Below, piece after piece: positions 16,160-25,690 of a stretch of 64,000 nucleotides of DNA. Below the pieces are notes generated by a model. It saw only the letters and a program-made list of their open reading frames with translations. It had not been told where the DNA came from and made no database searches. Origin of the DNA: JAFEDN01 sp963795715 (GTDB taxonomy: Bacteria; Pseudomonadota; Gammaproteobacteria; Coxiellales; Coxiellaceae); assembly GCA_963795715.1 (NCBI GenBank), contig CAWCIY010000003.1:1054001-1118000 (forward strand), in the 5' to 3' direction. Within the stretch, counting starts at the first letter, position 1. Every line of letters begins with the position of its first letter. The position numbers were made by a program, and so were the translations under genes.

Positions 16160-17554
16160 TTATTTCTGGGTGCACCGTACTTTGATCTCACTCAATAAAT
16201 GCTGCTGTTTCTCAGTTAAATAAGTATTGTGTAATTCTTGGATGGCGGCTAACGCACACGATGCGGTTAATTTTTTTTGACCTTGATAATCTATCGGCGC
16301 GTTGGCTAAGTCACTTTGGGTTGCTTTTTCTAGGTATTCTTTAAATTGTAGTTGCTGCTCATCAGATAAAATATGGAAAAAATGCCTGCCCATAATTCGT
16401 AAAGCCAATTCTTGATGTACGCGGTTGGGAAACTGGTGAGCAATCGCCATTTTTTTCGCAAGAGGCGCCAAATGGAATTGCCGCCATAAAGATTCTTCTT
16501 CCGATTTAATAAAGCCGTTTTCATACAGAGCGGCTTGTGCGTCCACATTGGGAACCTTAGGATAAGTATAATTACAGTGGTAAGCACAGAGTTGTTGTAA
16601 AAAATCCGGATTTTGTTGTAACCAAATGATATTTTTTTTAACTAATTGCTGCCGTTCTGAAGCAACTTTTGCTAAATAATTTTCTTTGCAAGGTAATAAA
16701 AATTTGTTTTCGCCCAGTTTCCTTCGAATGATATAAGGTTGCTCGGCCAAATTCTCCATGTCTAAACGTAGCCAAATGTTTTGATTGCGGTAATGTACGT
16801 GGGGGCCTAAATAAAGTACTGGAGCTATGTAATTATTTTTAGCGCCTAGTTTCCCTTCAATGAGCAAAGCTTGTGAAAATTTTTTTTCCCCGATTTGAAA
16901 ACAGGTATCCAGTTGCGTGATTCGTGGCAAGTCACTGTTTTTGTCAAAATAAGTTAATAAAAAATTCCAGGTTTCACGCTCCAATTGAAATTTTTTGGCG
17001 AGTGCTACTGTCGCGCAAACATCCACCATGGCAGTATGCGCTTGTCCCTGAGCCAGTGTGTTCGCAGCGCTAAGATATTCCAATTTTAAACTAGTCTGGC
17101 CATTCATCTCAGGCCAAATTGACAGTACGGAAGGTTTGAATAAATAAAAAATAATTGTGCAAGGATACAAATCTGCGCGTGAACATTGATTCGCGAACTG
17201 GTGCTTGTACGGTGGTAACAGATTTCGAAAAAAAGAAAATCGTAAAAATTCATCATCAAATCCCAGAGAATTATAGCCAATACTCATGGTGCCGGGGGTA
17301 TTCAGCAATTGATGAATCTGAGTAATTGCGGAAAATTCATCTAATTGATTCTCATTCTCGGTTATCCCAATTTGATGGGTTATGGAGGCCTGAGGTGAAG
17401 GTACTACATCGCAATTTAATTTAATATTAAAACTGTGTCTTTCCAACTCATTCAAATTAATATCTGTGCGAATGGCGGCAAATTGCAAAATTTGATCGAA
17501 ACAGGGGTTAAGGCCGGTAGTTTCGATATCATAAAAAAGAAAAGTTTTGGTCAT
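16160..17554 (-). CDS. sbcB: Exodeoxyribonuclease I
   Basis: SbcB degrades single-stranded DNA 3' to 5' and supports recombination and mismatch repair. The 464-residue protein (475 in E. coli) has the DEDDh exonuclease motifs: FYDIETTGLNP with Asp9 and Glu11, YNSLGFDDEFLRF, and HTAMVDVCAT near residue 175. The SH3-like and C-terminal helical regions follow. The last codons are duplicated in part at 11392, 13838 and 15429. It starts directly after the stop of the CDF transporter gene, so the two probably form an operon. Confidence 0.97.
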   Translation of the reverse strand: MTKTFLFYDIETTGLNPCFDQILQFAAIRTDINLNELERHSFNIKLNCDVVPSPQASITHQIGITENENQLDEFSAITQIHQLLNTPGTMSIGYNSLGFDDEFLRFSFFRNLLPPYKHQFANQCSRADLYPCTIIFYLFKPSVLSIWPEMNGQTSLKLEYLSAANTLAQGQAHTAMVDVCATVALAKKFQLERETWNFLLTYFDKNSDLPRITQLDTCFQIGEKKFSQALLIEGKLGAKNNYIAPVLYLGPHVHYRNQNIWLRLDMENLAEQPYIIRRKLGENKFLLPCKENYLAKVASERQQLVKKNIIWLQQNPDFLQQLCAYHCNYTYPKVPNVDAQAALYENGFIKSEEESLWRQFHLAPLAKKMAIAHQFPNRVHQELALRIMGRHFFHILSDEQQLQFKEYLEKATQSDLANAPIDYQGQKKLTASCALAAIQELHNTYLTEKQQHLLSEIKVRCTQK

Positions 17555-18691
17555 TTAAATTCTCATCCATAATTTTATGCTTGCGATATATGGAAATTTA
17601 AGCATCATTTTTTTATAAATAGCTTCTATTTCCTGCAACCGATCCGTAGTTATAAAATTAGCAGGCCAACCGATCTCCAAATATATTTTGCCATTATAAT
17701 AATGTATCTCCAGTTTTTCAATGGCGTCAAAATGTGGCAGGTCTTGGCTGTTATCTTTGAACTGTAATAATAATTCCTCTCTGGAAGGTAAATTGAGACT
17801 GGGCTGGTTAATTTCATCATTCTCAGGGTCAATATGAACCGTGATGTCGGCAATTTTTGGGAAATTTTTTAAAAGTTTTTGTTGTACTTTTTCGCTGATA
17901 TGATGACCTTCGGAAACACTGATAAACGAGTTTACGATAATATGCAAGTCAATTAAAATTTTTCCGCCATGTGAGCGTGAGCGTAATTGGTGGATAGAGG
18001 CAACTCCGCTGGTTTTTATAATACATTCTTTAATCTGATTTGATGTGGTTTTATCGACTCCAGTATCAATCAGTTCCTTTAAACCTCGAATAAATAATTG
18101 GATGGCTGATTGTAAGATAATGATGGCAATGATTGCGGCGCAAATCGTATCCACGTAATTTAAATGGAAATGAGTAGCCAAAGCACTGATGACGACTAAC
18201 AAAGAAATCCACATATCAGTGCGATGATGGTAAGCGGTGCTTAATAATAAGTCGGAATAAATCTTTTTGGCGTGAATCAAGGTGTATCTATATAACCATT
18301 CTTTGATAGCTACAGAGATCAGTGCAGCGAGCAGAATTAAGCCGCTGTTTATGAATATTATCCTAGCATGGAACATATGTTGGTAGGCGTTATAAATGAT
18401 AGAGCCACCAACTGCCATTAAGATGATGGCGATAATCATTGCTGTTAAAGTTTCAAAACGTAAGTGGCCATAGGGATGATCCGCGTCGGGAACTTTATGG
18501 CCTATTTTGGCCGCTGCTAATACCAAGGCATCGCTGATTAAATCAGATAAAGAATGGACGCCATCTGCGAGCAATGCTTGAGAGTGTCCCCAGTAACCCA
18601 CTGTAATCTTGAAAACTGCCAGCAAAATATTGCTTAACGCATTCACTAATGTGACACGTTTAGCAGTGGCATATCTATATTCATTGTTCAT
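17555..18691 (-). CDS. Cation diffusion facilitator (CDF) family metal transporter
   Basis: This 378-residue protein has about six transmembrane segments and a cytoplasmic C-terminal domain. CDF transporters export Zn2+, Fe2+, Co2+ or Mn2+. The metal-site motif ADGVHSLSDLISD is near residue 42, and the second site YHHRTDMW near residue 155. The C-terminal part (HQLRSRSHGGKILIDLHI) is the usual CDF dimerisation domain, here followed by about 70 extra residues. It abuts sbcB. Metal specificity is unknown, although an HHRTD second site is more typical of Fe/Mn-type members than Zn-only ones. Confidence 0.93.
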   Translation of the reverse strand: MNNEYRYATAKRVTLVNALSNILLAVFKITVGYWGHSQALLADGVHSLSDLISDALVLAAAKIGHKVPDADHPYGHLRFETLTAMIIAIILMAVGGSIIYNAYQHMFHARIIFINSGLILLAALISVAIKEWLYRYTLIHAKKIYSDLLLSTAYHHRTDMWISLLVVISALATHFHLNYVDTICAAIIAIIILQSAIQLFIRGLKELIDTGVDKTTSNQIKECIIKTSGVASIHQLRSRSHGGKILIDLHIIVNSFISVSEGHHISEKVQQKLLKNFPKIADITVHIDPENDEINQPSLNLPSREELLLQFKDNSQDLPHFDAIEKLEIHYYNGKIYLEIGWPANFITTDRLQEIEAIYKKMMLKFPYIASIKLWMRI

Positions 18692-19153
18692 GGGATACCA
18701 TTTGGGTTGACCCGGGTGGTGATTTGATTTATTTTAACATAATACAGCAACTCGTGCTGAAGCGGGCTTGTTTCCTGGTTTGTAGCCTGGGCTCTGGTAA
18801 AAATCAGATTCCAGGAATGAAGGGGAAGGTCGCTCCGTTCTCATTTCCCTTACGATCCCTCATCGGACTAAAGCATTGTTGCGTCCCTGAGCTGGTTACG
18901 GCTCCATGGATGTTGCTTGCACAATCTTTCTAAGAATATAGTGCATGCTCTATCCATAGCGAAAAAATAGTGCTCTTGATGCGGCTCACCCCTTGGCGTA
19001 GGCGGGAAATATTCACGATGTTTGGAATAAATTAAGGTTTATTTGATTAAATTTTGACCAGATTGCCGGGATTGATAAACTCTTGCCTATATAGTACAAT
19101 ATCGGTACTATATATAGGTGGATATTCCTTAGTTTTTCCTTGAGGATATTTTT
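18692..19153. other. Divergent intergenic region before the suf cluster
   Basis: No gene is supported up to 19153; a 69-codon frame at 18724-18933 shows no family features. The right end carries the suf promoter and operator. Confidence 0.5.
19084..19113 (+). promoter_or_regulatory. suf promoter with Rrf2/IscR-type operator
   Basis: A perfect 9-bp inverted repeat, ATATAGTAC (19089-19097) and GTACTATAT (19105-19113), overlaps a likely promoter (TTGCCT at 19084-19089, TACTAT at 19106-19111, spacing 16). It lies 40 bases before the Rrf2-family regulator gene, which suggests autoregulation by an iron-sulfur-binding repressor. Confidence 0.6.
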
Positions 19154-19579
19154 ATGTTAAAAATCAGCCGCTTAGCTGATTACGGATTATTAATCTTACA
19201 CGAGCTGGCCTCAGACCCGCAGCGTTGTTTTAGCGCGTCGGCACTGGCTGAGCGCACGGGTATTACTTTACCTACAGTGAGCAAAGTTTTAAAGCTCCTG
19301 CACGAAGCTTGCCTAATTCATTCCATTCGGGGTCCCAGCGGTGGTTATTGTTTGAGTAAAAAACCTCAAGAAATTAACCTCGTTGACATTATCGGGGCAG
19401 TGGATGGGGCGCCCGCTTTAACTGAATGCTGCCAATTAAATAATAATTGCGTGCACGATGCACGCTGCACCATGCGCAGTAATTGGCGTTTTATCAATAA
19501 TTTAATCGTTAAAGAGTTAAAAAAATTTACTTTGTTGGACTTAAGCCGTCCTTTGGTGGAGGAGGTGGACCGTGTCTAA
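19154..19579 (+). CDS. Rrf2 family SUF regulator (IscR/SufR-like)
   Basis: This 141-residue protein is an Rrf2-family winged-helix repressor. Helix-turn-helix residues lie at about 26-50 (ASALAERTGITLPTVSKVLKLL), followed by the wing IRGPSGGYCLSK. Cysteines in ECCQLNNNCVHDARC (about residues 91-105) are positioned to bind an Fe-S cluster. Such regulators sense Fe-S status and control suf genes. Its stop overlaps the GTG start of sufB, so it is the first gene of the suf operon. Confidence 0.92.
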   Translation: MLKISRLADYGLLILHELASDPQRCFSASALAERTGITLPTVSKVLKLLHEACLIHSIRGPSGGYCLSKKPQEINLVDIIGAVDGAPALTECCQLNNNCVHDARCTMRSNWRFINNLIVKELKKFTLLDLSRPLVEEVDRV

Positions 19580-21022
19580 AGACCGTGAATACTTAAATGC
19601 CGCGATGGCAAAGGCCTATCAACATGGTTTTGTCACTGATATTGATGCAGATCAATTCCGCCTGGACTCAATGAAGAAGTGATTCGCTTAATTTCCCAAA
19701 AAAAAAATGAGCCTGAATTTTTATTGGAATGGCGATTACAGGCCTATCGGCATTGGTTGACGCTGCAGCCGCCGGAATGGCAGCATCTGAAAATCGCACC
19801 GATTGATTATCAAAATATCAGTTATTATTCAGCGCCCAAAATCCCGAAAAACGCGCCTAAAAGTTTAGATGAAGTGGATCCTAAATTATTGGAAACCTAT
19901 GAGAAATTAGGCGTTCCGTTGCATGAGCGGGCACGTTTAGCGGGCGTGGCAGTGGATGCAGTATTTGACAGTGTTTCTGTGGCCACCACTTTTAAAGAAA
20001 AATTAGCCGAAGCGGGAGTTATTTTTTGCTCGTTTTCCGAAGCGGTGAAAAATCATCCGGAATTGATACAAAAATATTTAGGCTCGGTAGTTCCTTATCG
20101 AGATAATTTTTATGCCGCTTTAAATGCCGCGGTTTTTAGCGATGGTTCATTTGTTTATATTCCCAAAGGTGTGCGTTGCCCGATGGAATTGTCCACTTAT
20201 TTTCGCATTAACAGCGCCAATACCGGTCAATTTGAACGGACATTAATTATTGCTGACGAAGACAGTTATGTGAGTTATTTAGAAGGTTGCACTGCGCCCA
20301 TGCGCGATGAAAATCAATTACATGCCGCAGTGGTGGAATTGGTTGCTTTGGATAGGTGCGCAAATCAAATATTCCACCGTGCAAAATTGGTATCCCGGTG
20401 ACGAACAGGGGCGAGGTGGAATTTATAATTTTGTCACCAAGCGCGGAGCTTGCCGCGGCGTTCATTCTAAAATTTCCTGGACGCAAGTGGAAACCGGTTC
20501 CGCCATTACTTGGAAATATCCCAGTGTCATTTTACAAGGTGATGATTCTGTTGGTGAATTTTATTCGGTGGCGCTAACTCGTCATTATCAGCAAGCGGAT
20601 ACCGGCACCAAAATGATTCATATCGGAAAAAATACTACTAGCACGATTATTGCCAAAGGAATTTCAGCAGGACATGGTCAAAATACTTACCGAGGTTTAG
20701 TGCGAGTGGCGCCAACTGCGATGGATGCACGAAATTATAGTCAATGTGATTCTTTGTTAATTGGCGATTTGTGCTGCGGCTCATACTTTTCCTTATATTG
20801 AAGTAAAAAATTCACAGCGCTCAAATTGCGCATGAGGCATCCACTTCGCGCATTGGTGAAGACCAATTATTTTATTGCCGCCAACGTGGAATCAACGCCG
20901 AAGATGCAGTATCGATGATTGTCAATGGTTTTTGTAAAGAAGTATTTAAAGAATTACCCATGGAATTTGCGGTTGAAGCGCAAAAATTAATGGCGGTGAG
21001 TTTAGAAGGCAGTGTAGGTTAA
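19572..21022 (+). pseudogene. sufB: sufB, Fe-S cluster assembly scaffold, frameshifted
   Basis: All of SufB (expected about 480 residues) can be read, but in several frames. The start is GTG at 19572 (VSKDREYLNAAMAKAYQHGF). Shifts occur near 19665, 20358, 20777 and 20815, and the end is KELPMEFAVEAQKLMAVSLE before the stop at 21022. The longest uninterrupted piece is about 19670-20360, with VPLHERARLAGVAVDAVFDS and SFVYIPKGVRCPMELSTYF. SufB is the scaffold of the SufBCD complex on which clusters form. The indels are either sequencing errors or true inactivation. Confidence 0.9.
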
Positions 21023-21055
21023 CGCCGAATTTCAAAAAAGAGGTATTAAAAAAAC

Positions 21056-21810
21056 ATGTTATCGATTCAAAATTTACATGCTGCAGTGAACGGAATTGAG
21101 ATACTAAAAGGAATTAATTTACAAGTCAATCCCGGGGAAGTGCATGCCATTATGGGTCCCAATGGTTCTGGTAAAAGCACTTTAGCGAATGTATTATCGG
21201 GTCGAGACGGAATATGACATTCAATCAAGGCGAGATCGTATTTTTCGGTCAATCTTTATTGACGTTAGCTCCAGAACAGCGCGCTGCAGCAGGATTATTT
21301 TTAGCTTTTCAATATCCTGTAGAAATTCCTGGTGTTAATAATCTTATATTTTTTAAAAACCGCTTATAACAGCATACGAAAACAACGCGGCGAACCAGTG
21401 TAGATGCTTTTGATTTTATGCAATTGGTGAAAGAGAAAATGGCGATGTTAGAAATGGACGAAAAATTTTTACATCGATCAGTCAATGAAGGTTTTTCCGG
21501 CGGTGAAAAAAAACGCAACGAAATTTTGCAAATGCTGATGCTGGAGCCAAAATTGGCAATTTTAGATGAAACTGATTCAGGCTTAGATATTGATGCTTTG
21601 CAAATTGTTGCTAAAGGCGTGAATAGCCTGCGCAGTGCGGAGCGCGCTATAATCGTGGTGACTCATTATCAGCGTTTATTAAGTTATATTGAACCCGATT
21701 ATGTGCATGTATTAGCAAAAGGGCAAATTATTAAATCCGGCGATAAACAGCTTGCACTCGACTTAGAACAACAGGGATACCAAGATTTATTAACTGGCGC
21801 GGAGAAGTGA
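21056..21810 (+). pseudogene. sufC: sufC, SUF ATPase, frameshifted
   Basis: SufC is the ABC-type ATPase of the SufBCD complex. The start at 21056 reads MLSIQNLHAAVNGIEILKGI and includes the Walker A GPNGSGKST near residue 36. At least four indels follow (about 21212, 21230, 21350 and 21395). From 21418 the frame is open to the stop at 21810, with the ABC signature FSGGEKKR and the Walker B region LAILDETDSGLD. Asp-Glu-Thr-Asp-Ser-Gly-Leu-Asp is the usual SufC variant. The stop overlaps the sufD start. Confidence 0.9.
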
Positions 21811-23075
21811 TGATGTCAAAACTAAGTCCGTGTTGGTCAGAAGCTGCTTTAAAATTATCTGTTGATGCGCGTGGCGAAAAACTAGGAAATTGGCGTGTTG
21901 AACAACTGCAACTGTTTTTACAGAAGGGATTTCCTAATAGAAAAGATGAAAATTGGAAATATACTTCTGTAGCATCTTTATTAGCAGAGGAATTTACGGG
22001 ACATTCTGCTCCCAATTCAATCAATCTTTCCAATTATGAAATCGCAGAAAGTTATCGTATCACCTTTATAAACGGTTTTTTCAGCCCACAGCATTCCTCG
22101 CTACAAGATTTATCCGAGTATGTGATTTTAAACCACTTTGCCGCGGCAACTGAGATTGCACAAAACAATACCTTGTCCGAATTATCTGTATTTCATTGGC
22201 TTAATGGAGCACTGTGTGGTGAAGGTTTATTTCTATCCTTGCCGGAAAATATAAAATTAACCAAACCGCTACATTTGCTTTATGTCACTGCTGGTGAAAA
22301 CGAGCAGAATTCAATACAACACCCGCGTCATGCATTACGTTTGGGTAAGAATTCCTGCGCCACACTCATCGAAGAATATGTGGGTTTAAATGCCGGGTGC
22401 TATTTTAATAATATCGTGACTGTTATTTCAGTCGATGATCACGCTCAGCTTAACTATTGTAAATTACAACAAGAAAACATTCGCGCTTTTCATATCGCCA
22501 ATACTTTGATGGAATTAGGCCGGGATAGTCAAGTAAGGTCTTTTCATTTGGCTTTTGGTAGCAAATTAAATCGTGAAGATGTGCATTTTTCTTTGCACCA
22601 GCCTGGTGCAAATTGTGAATTATCCGGATTTTATTTTCCTCAAGCGGGCCAGCATATTGATTTCCATACTCGCATTGATCATCAACAAGCACATACTCAA
22701 AGCCGGCAATATTTTAAAGGAATGATTGCTGATGAAGGCAAAGCGGTATTTAATGGCAAAATAATCGTGCGACCACATGCCCAGCATGTCAGCGCCACTC
22801 AAGCTAACCCCAATTTATTGCTGGGAAAACTCGCTGAAGTCAATACTAAACCTGAACTGGCAGTCTGCGCCGACAATGTTAAATGCAGTCATAGCGCTAC
22901 AGTAGGAAATTTAAACCAAGATGCTTTATTTTATCTACGCAGCCGTGGTATTTCGGAAAAAAACGCAAGAAAATTGCTGATGCAAGGATTTGCTAAAGAA
23001 ATATTAGATCGAATCTCTGATTTTGCTGGCTTTCATTACATTCAGAAACGTTTTGAGGAAAGGTTGTATGTTTAA
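21810..23075 (+). CDS. sufD: SUF complex subunit SufD
   Basis: SufD pairs with SufB in the SufBCD scaffold and is needed for iron acquisition. The 421-residue protein has the PNRKDENWKYTS motif near residue 33 and the right-handed beta-helix core. C-terminal motifs include HADEGKAVFNGKIIVRPHAQ-like residues and DNVKCSHSATVGNLNQDALFYLRSRGI. Three start codons stand in a row (GTG 21807, ATG 21810, ATG 21813); the ATG at 21810 overlaps the sufC stop. The gene is intact, in contrast to sufB and sufC. Confidence 0.95.
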   Translation: MMSKLSPCWSEAALKLSVDARGEKLGNWRVEQLQLFLQKGFPNRKDENWKYTSVASLLAEEFTGHSAPNSINLSNYEIAESYRITFINGFFSPQHSSLQDLSEYVILNHFAAATEIAQNNTLSELSVFHWLNGALCGEGLFLSLPENIKLTKPLHLLYVTAGENEQNSIQHPRHALRLGKNSCATLIEEYVGLNAGCYFNNIVTVISVDDHAQLNYCKLQQENIRAFHIANTLMELGRDSQVRSFHLAFGSKLNREDVHFSLHQPGANCELSGFYFPQAGQHIDFHTRIDHQQAHTQSRQYFKGMIADEGKAVFNGKIIVRPHAQHVSATQANPNLLLGKLAEVNTKPELAVCADNVKCSHSATVGNLNQDALFYLRSRGISEKNARKLLMQGFAKEILDRISDFAGFHYIQKRFEERLYV

Positions 23076-24285
23076 GAACAATTTTCCTATACTGCAACAA
23101 AAAATAGCGGAAAAACCGCTGATTTATTTGGATACTGCCGCCAGTGCCCAAAAACCTCAGTCAGTCATTGAGGCGATACAAAATTATTATCAAAATGATC
23201 ACGCTAACGTGCATCGAGGTGTTCACACGCTCAGTGAACGGGCTACCACTGCTTATGAATCTGCGCGGCAATCTTTGCAACAATTTATCAATGCTAAATA
23301 TACTCAGGAAATTATATTTACACGAGGCGCCACTGAGTCCATTAATTTAGTAGCCGGTAGCTTAGGCGCTTTTTATTTTCAAGCAGGTGATGAAATCATT
23401 GTTTCCACGATGGAACACCATGCCAATATTGTTCCGTGGCAGATGCTGTGTCAGCGCACGGGTGCAATTTTGCGAGTGATTCCTTTGCAAACTGACGGTA
23501 GTTTAAATCAATCAGCCTATGAGGGTCTTTTGAATGAGCGCACTAAGTTGGTGGCTGTGACTCATGTCTCACATGTTTTGGGAACCATTAATCCCATAAA
23601 AAAAATGATTGCAACGGCTAAGCAAAGAGAAATTCCGGTACTGATTGACGGGGCTCAAGCAGTGGGGCATTTAGCGATTGATGTGCAAGATCTGGGATGT
23701 GACTTTTATGTTTTTTCCGGTCACAAAATGTATGGTCCCACCGGTATTGGTGTGCTTTATGGTAAAACCGAATGGTTAAACCAAATGCCGCCGTATCAAA
23801 CGGGTGGTGGAATGATTAAGCGGGTCAGCTTTGCAAAAACTGAATTTGCTGATGCACCGGCAAAATTTGAGCCGGGTACTCCCCATATTGCCGGCGCAGT
23901 GGGTTTGGATGCTGCGGTTAAATTTTTACAACAAATAGACTTTACAGAACTGGTTCAACATGAACAAAGTTTAACGGCTTATGCTTTGCAAACATTGCAG
24001 CAGTTACCGGAGATCAAAATATTACCTGCCCCAAACTTAAGAGCGGGCATCGTTTCTTTTACCATGGCCAATGCACATCCCCATGATATTGCGACCATAT
24101 TCAATAGCGATGGTATTGCTGTTCGCGCCGGACATCATTGTGCTATGCCGTTAATGGATTGTTTGCAAGTATCGGCGACTGTGCGTGTTTCTTTTGGGAT
24201 TTACAACGATCTTGAAGAAATAGATCACTTGGCGAATTCTATAAAAAAAGTCATTAAGTTATTTGCTAGAGGTAAAAATGGCTGA
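23068..24285 (+). CDS. sufS: Cysteine desulfurase SufS
   Basis: SufS is a PLP enzyme that takes sulfur from L-cysteine for Fe-S assembly. The protein of about 405 residues has YLDTAASAQKP near the start, HANVHRGVHTLSERAT and STMEHHANIVPWQ. The PLP lysine is in FSGHKMYGPTGIG (about residue 224), and the C terminus has RAGHHCAMPLMD with the catalytic Cys. The chosen ATG at 23068 overlaps the end of sufD; a longer frame from 23023 would add 15 residues. Its usual partners SufU and SufE-like proteins accept the persulfide, and sufU follows directly. Confidence 0.96.
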   Translation: MFKNNFPILQQKIAEKPLIYLDTAASAQKPQSVIEAIQNYYQNDHANVHRGVHTLSERATTAYESARQSLQQFINAKYTQEIIFTRGATESINLVAGSLGAFYFQAGDEIIVSTMEHHANIVPWQMLCQRTGAILRVIPLQTDGSLNQSAYEGLLNERTKLVAVTHVSHVLGTINPIKKMIATAKQREIPVLIDGAQAVGHLAIDVQDLGCDFYVFSGHKMYGPTGIGVLYGKTEWLNQMPPYQTGGGMIKRVSFAKTEFADAPAKFEPGTPHIAGAVGLDAAVKFLQQIDFTELVQHEQSLTAYALQTLQQLPEIKILPAPNLRAGIVSFTMANAHPHDIATIFNSDGIAVRAGHHCAMPLMDCLQVSATVRVSFGIYNDLEEIDHLANSIKKVIKLFARGKNG

Positions 24286-24700
24286 TTTGAATGAGCTTTA
24301 TCAAGAATTAATCATCGACCATTCTCGCTCCCCCAGAAATTTTGGGAAGTTGGAGTCCGCTGATGGTATGCACGAAGGTTTTAATCCCTTGTGCGGTGAT
24401 AAAGTTACGATATACCTTGTAAAAGCTCAAGGCAAAGTGCAACAAGCGCAATTTGAAGGCTGTGGTTGTGCCATCTCTATGGCTTCGGCGTCGTTAATGA
24501 CTGAAGCACTCCTCGGAAAAACAACGGCTGAAATTGAAACTTTATTTGCTGATTTTCAGGCTATGGTGACCGGCCAATCTCAAAAAAACACCGCACCATT
24601 GAATAAATTACAGGCATTGGCGGGTGTTGCAGAATTTCCCATGCGGGTAAAATGCGCTACTTTAGCTTGGCATACAGCGTTGGCGGCTTTGAAAGACTGA
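24278..24700 (+). CDS. sufU: Fe-S assembly/sulfur transfer protein SufU
   Basis: This protein of about 140 residues is of the SufU/IscU type. It has the start LNELYQELIIDHSRSPRNFG, the metal/sulfur cysteines in NPLCGD (about residue 41) and EGCGCAISMAS (about 66-76), and a third in RVKCATLAW (about 128). In SUF systems of this arrangement SufU receives sulfur from SufS through zinc-dependent exchange. GAGG precedes the ATG at 24278, which overlaps the 3' end of sufS by 8 bases. Confidence 0.93.
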   Translation: MADLNELYQELIIDHSRSPRNFGKLESADGMHEGFNPLCGDKVTIYLVKAQGKVQQAQFEGCGCAISMASASLMTEALLGKTTAEIETLFADFQAMVTGQSQKNTAPLNKLQALAGVAEFPMRVKCATLAWHTALAALKD

Positions 24701-24723
24701 AAAATTTTTTTTGGAGAAAATAA

Positions 24724-25092
24724 ATGAATGAAGATATTTTACAATTTACTGATAAAGCGGTTGAGCATATTAAAAAATCTTTGAGTCGTTTTCCCAAAGG
24801 TGGCTTTAGGGTCACGGTGGAAAAAAAGGGATGTTCTGGTTACAAATATGTACCTCAAGTGGTTTCTGAGCCAAAAGAAGGAGATATTCAATTTAAGAGT
24901 TCTCAGGATTTAACTGTGTTTTTAGACCCAGTGTGGTTAGAGGTACTTAAGGGTGTCCAGGTAGATTTAGTTTCCAAAAGCTTAGGACAAAAACAATTGG
25001 TATTTTATAATCCCAACGTGACTGGAGAATGCGGCTGCGGTGAAAGTTTTAATTTACCTAAACACAAAAAATTAGAGCAGGAAGATGTCTGA
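24724..25092 (+). CDS. sufA: HesB/SufA-like Fe-S carrier
   Basis: This 122-residue protein belongs to the A-type carrier family. It shows FRVTVEKKGCSGYKYVPQVV (first cysteine near residue 38) and the C-terminal CGCGESF pair near residue 103. Such proteins carry clusters from the scaffold to targets. GGAGA precedes the ATG. It overlaps the next gene by 8 bases. I assign SufA by context; the sequence alone would also allow ErpA or IscA. Confidence 0.85.
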   Translation: MNEDILQFTDKAVEHIKKSLSRFPKGGFRVTVEKKGCSGYKYVPQVVSEPKEGDIQFKSSQDLTVFLDPVWLEVLKGVQVDLVSKSLGQKQLVFYNPNVTGECGCGESFNLPKHKKLEQEDV

Positions 25093-25624
25093 AATCGAAA
25101 TAGTCTATATTTTGCGAGATTGCAATGTGGCGATGGTTCCTTCTGGCGCCAAGATGAAATTGCGCAAAGGTATGGAAGTTAAAATCACTCAGCAACTGGG
25201 TAATAGCTTTACTTTAGAGGTTTTTGGAAATTTGGCGCGGTTGGAAGGTAAAGATGCAGACGCCATAGGCAAACAAACCGCCGATCCTTTAGCCGATTTA
25301 CCGCCAAATGCAACTGTCCACGAACAAGTTTGGGCGATGTTACGCACGGTTTACGATCCGGAAATTCCAGTAAACATTGTCGATCTCGGTTTGGTTTATG
25401 ATTGTGTGGTGAAAGAACCAAATAAAAATCAATATGAAGTTCAAATCACGATGACTTTGACTGCTCCTGGTTGCGGCATGGGGCCGGTGATTGCTGAAGA
25501 CGCCAAACAAAAAATAGAACGCATTCCTCAGGTAGCCGCTGCGGTAGTCGATATCGTATTTGATCCTCCCTGGAGCCGGGAAAAAATGTCAGACGCCGCC
25601 AAATTGGAATTGGGTCTTTTCTAA
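25085..25624 (+). CDS. sufT: SufT, Fe-S maturation factor (DUF59)
   Basis: This 179-residue protein has an N-terminal extension of about 80 residues and a MIP18/DUF59 domain: VWAMLRTVYDPEIPVNIVDLGLVYD (about 84-108) and TLTAPGCGMGPVIAEDAKQ with the conserved Cys near 144. SufT works as an auxiliary factor in Fe-S maturation. It is the last gene of the suf cluster and overlaps the carrier gene, which supports co-transcription. Confidence 0.93.
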   Translation: MSEIEIVYILRDCNVAMVPSGAKMKLRKGMEVKITQQLGNSFTLEVFGNLARLEGKDADAIGKQTADPLADLPPNATVHEQVWAMLRTVYDPEIPVNIVDLGLVYDCVVKEPNKNQYEVQITMTLTAPGCGMGPVIAEDAKQKIERIPQVAAAVVDIVFDPPWSREKMSDAAKLELGLF

Positions 25625-25690
25625 AAAGTACTTAGGAAGTTAAGATAGATTGCGGATGCAAAATCGGTTTGTCACTTTAGGGAAAAAACT

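Noticed and set aside
18724..18933. A 69-codon frame upstream of the suf regulator
   Set aside because: No family features or ribosome-binding site; composition is not protein-like.
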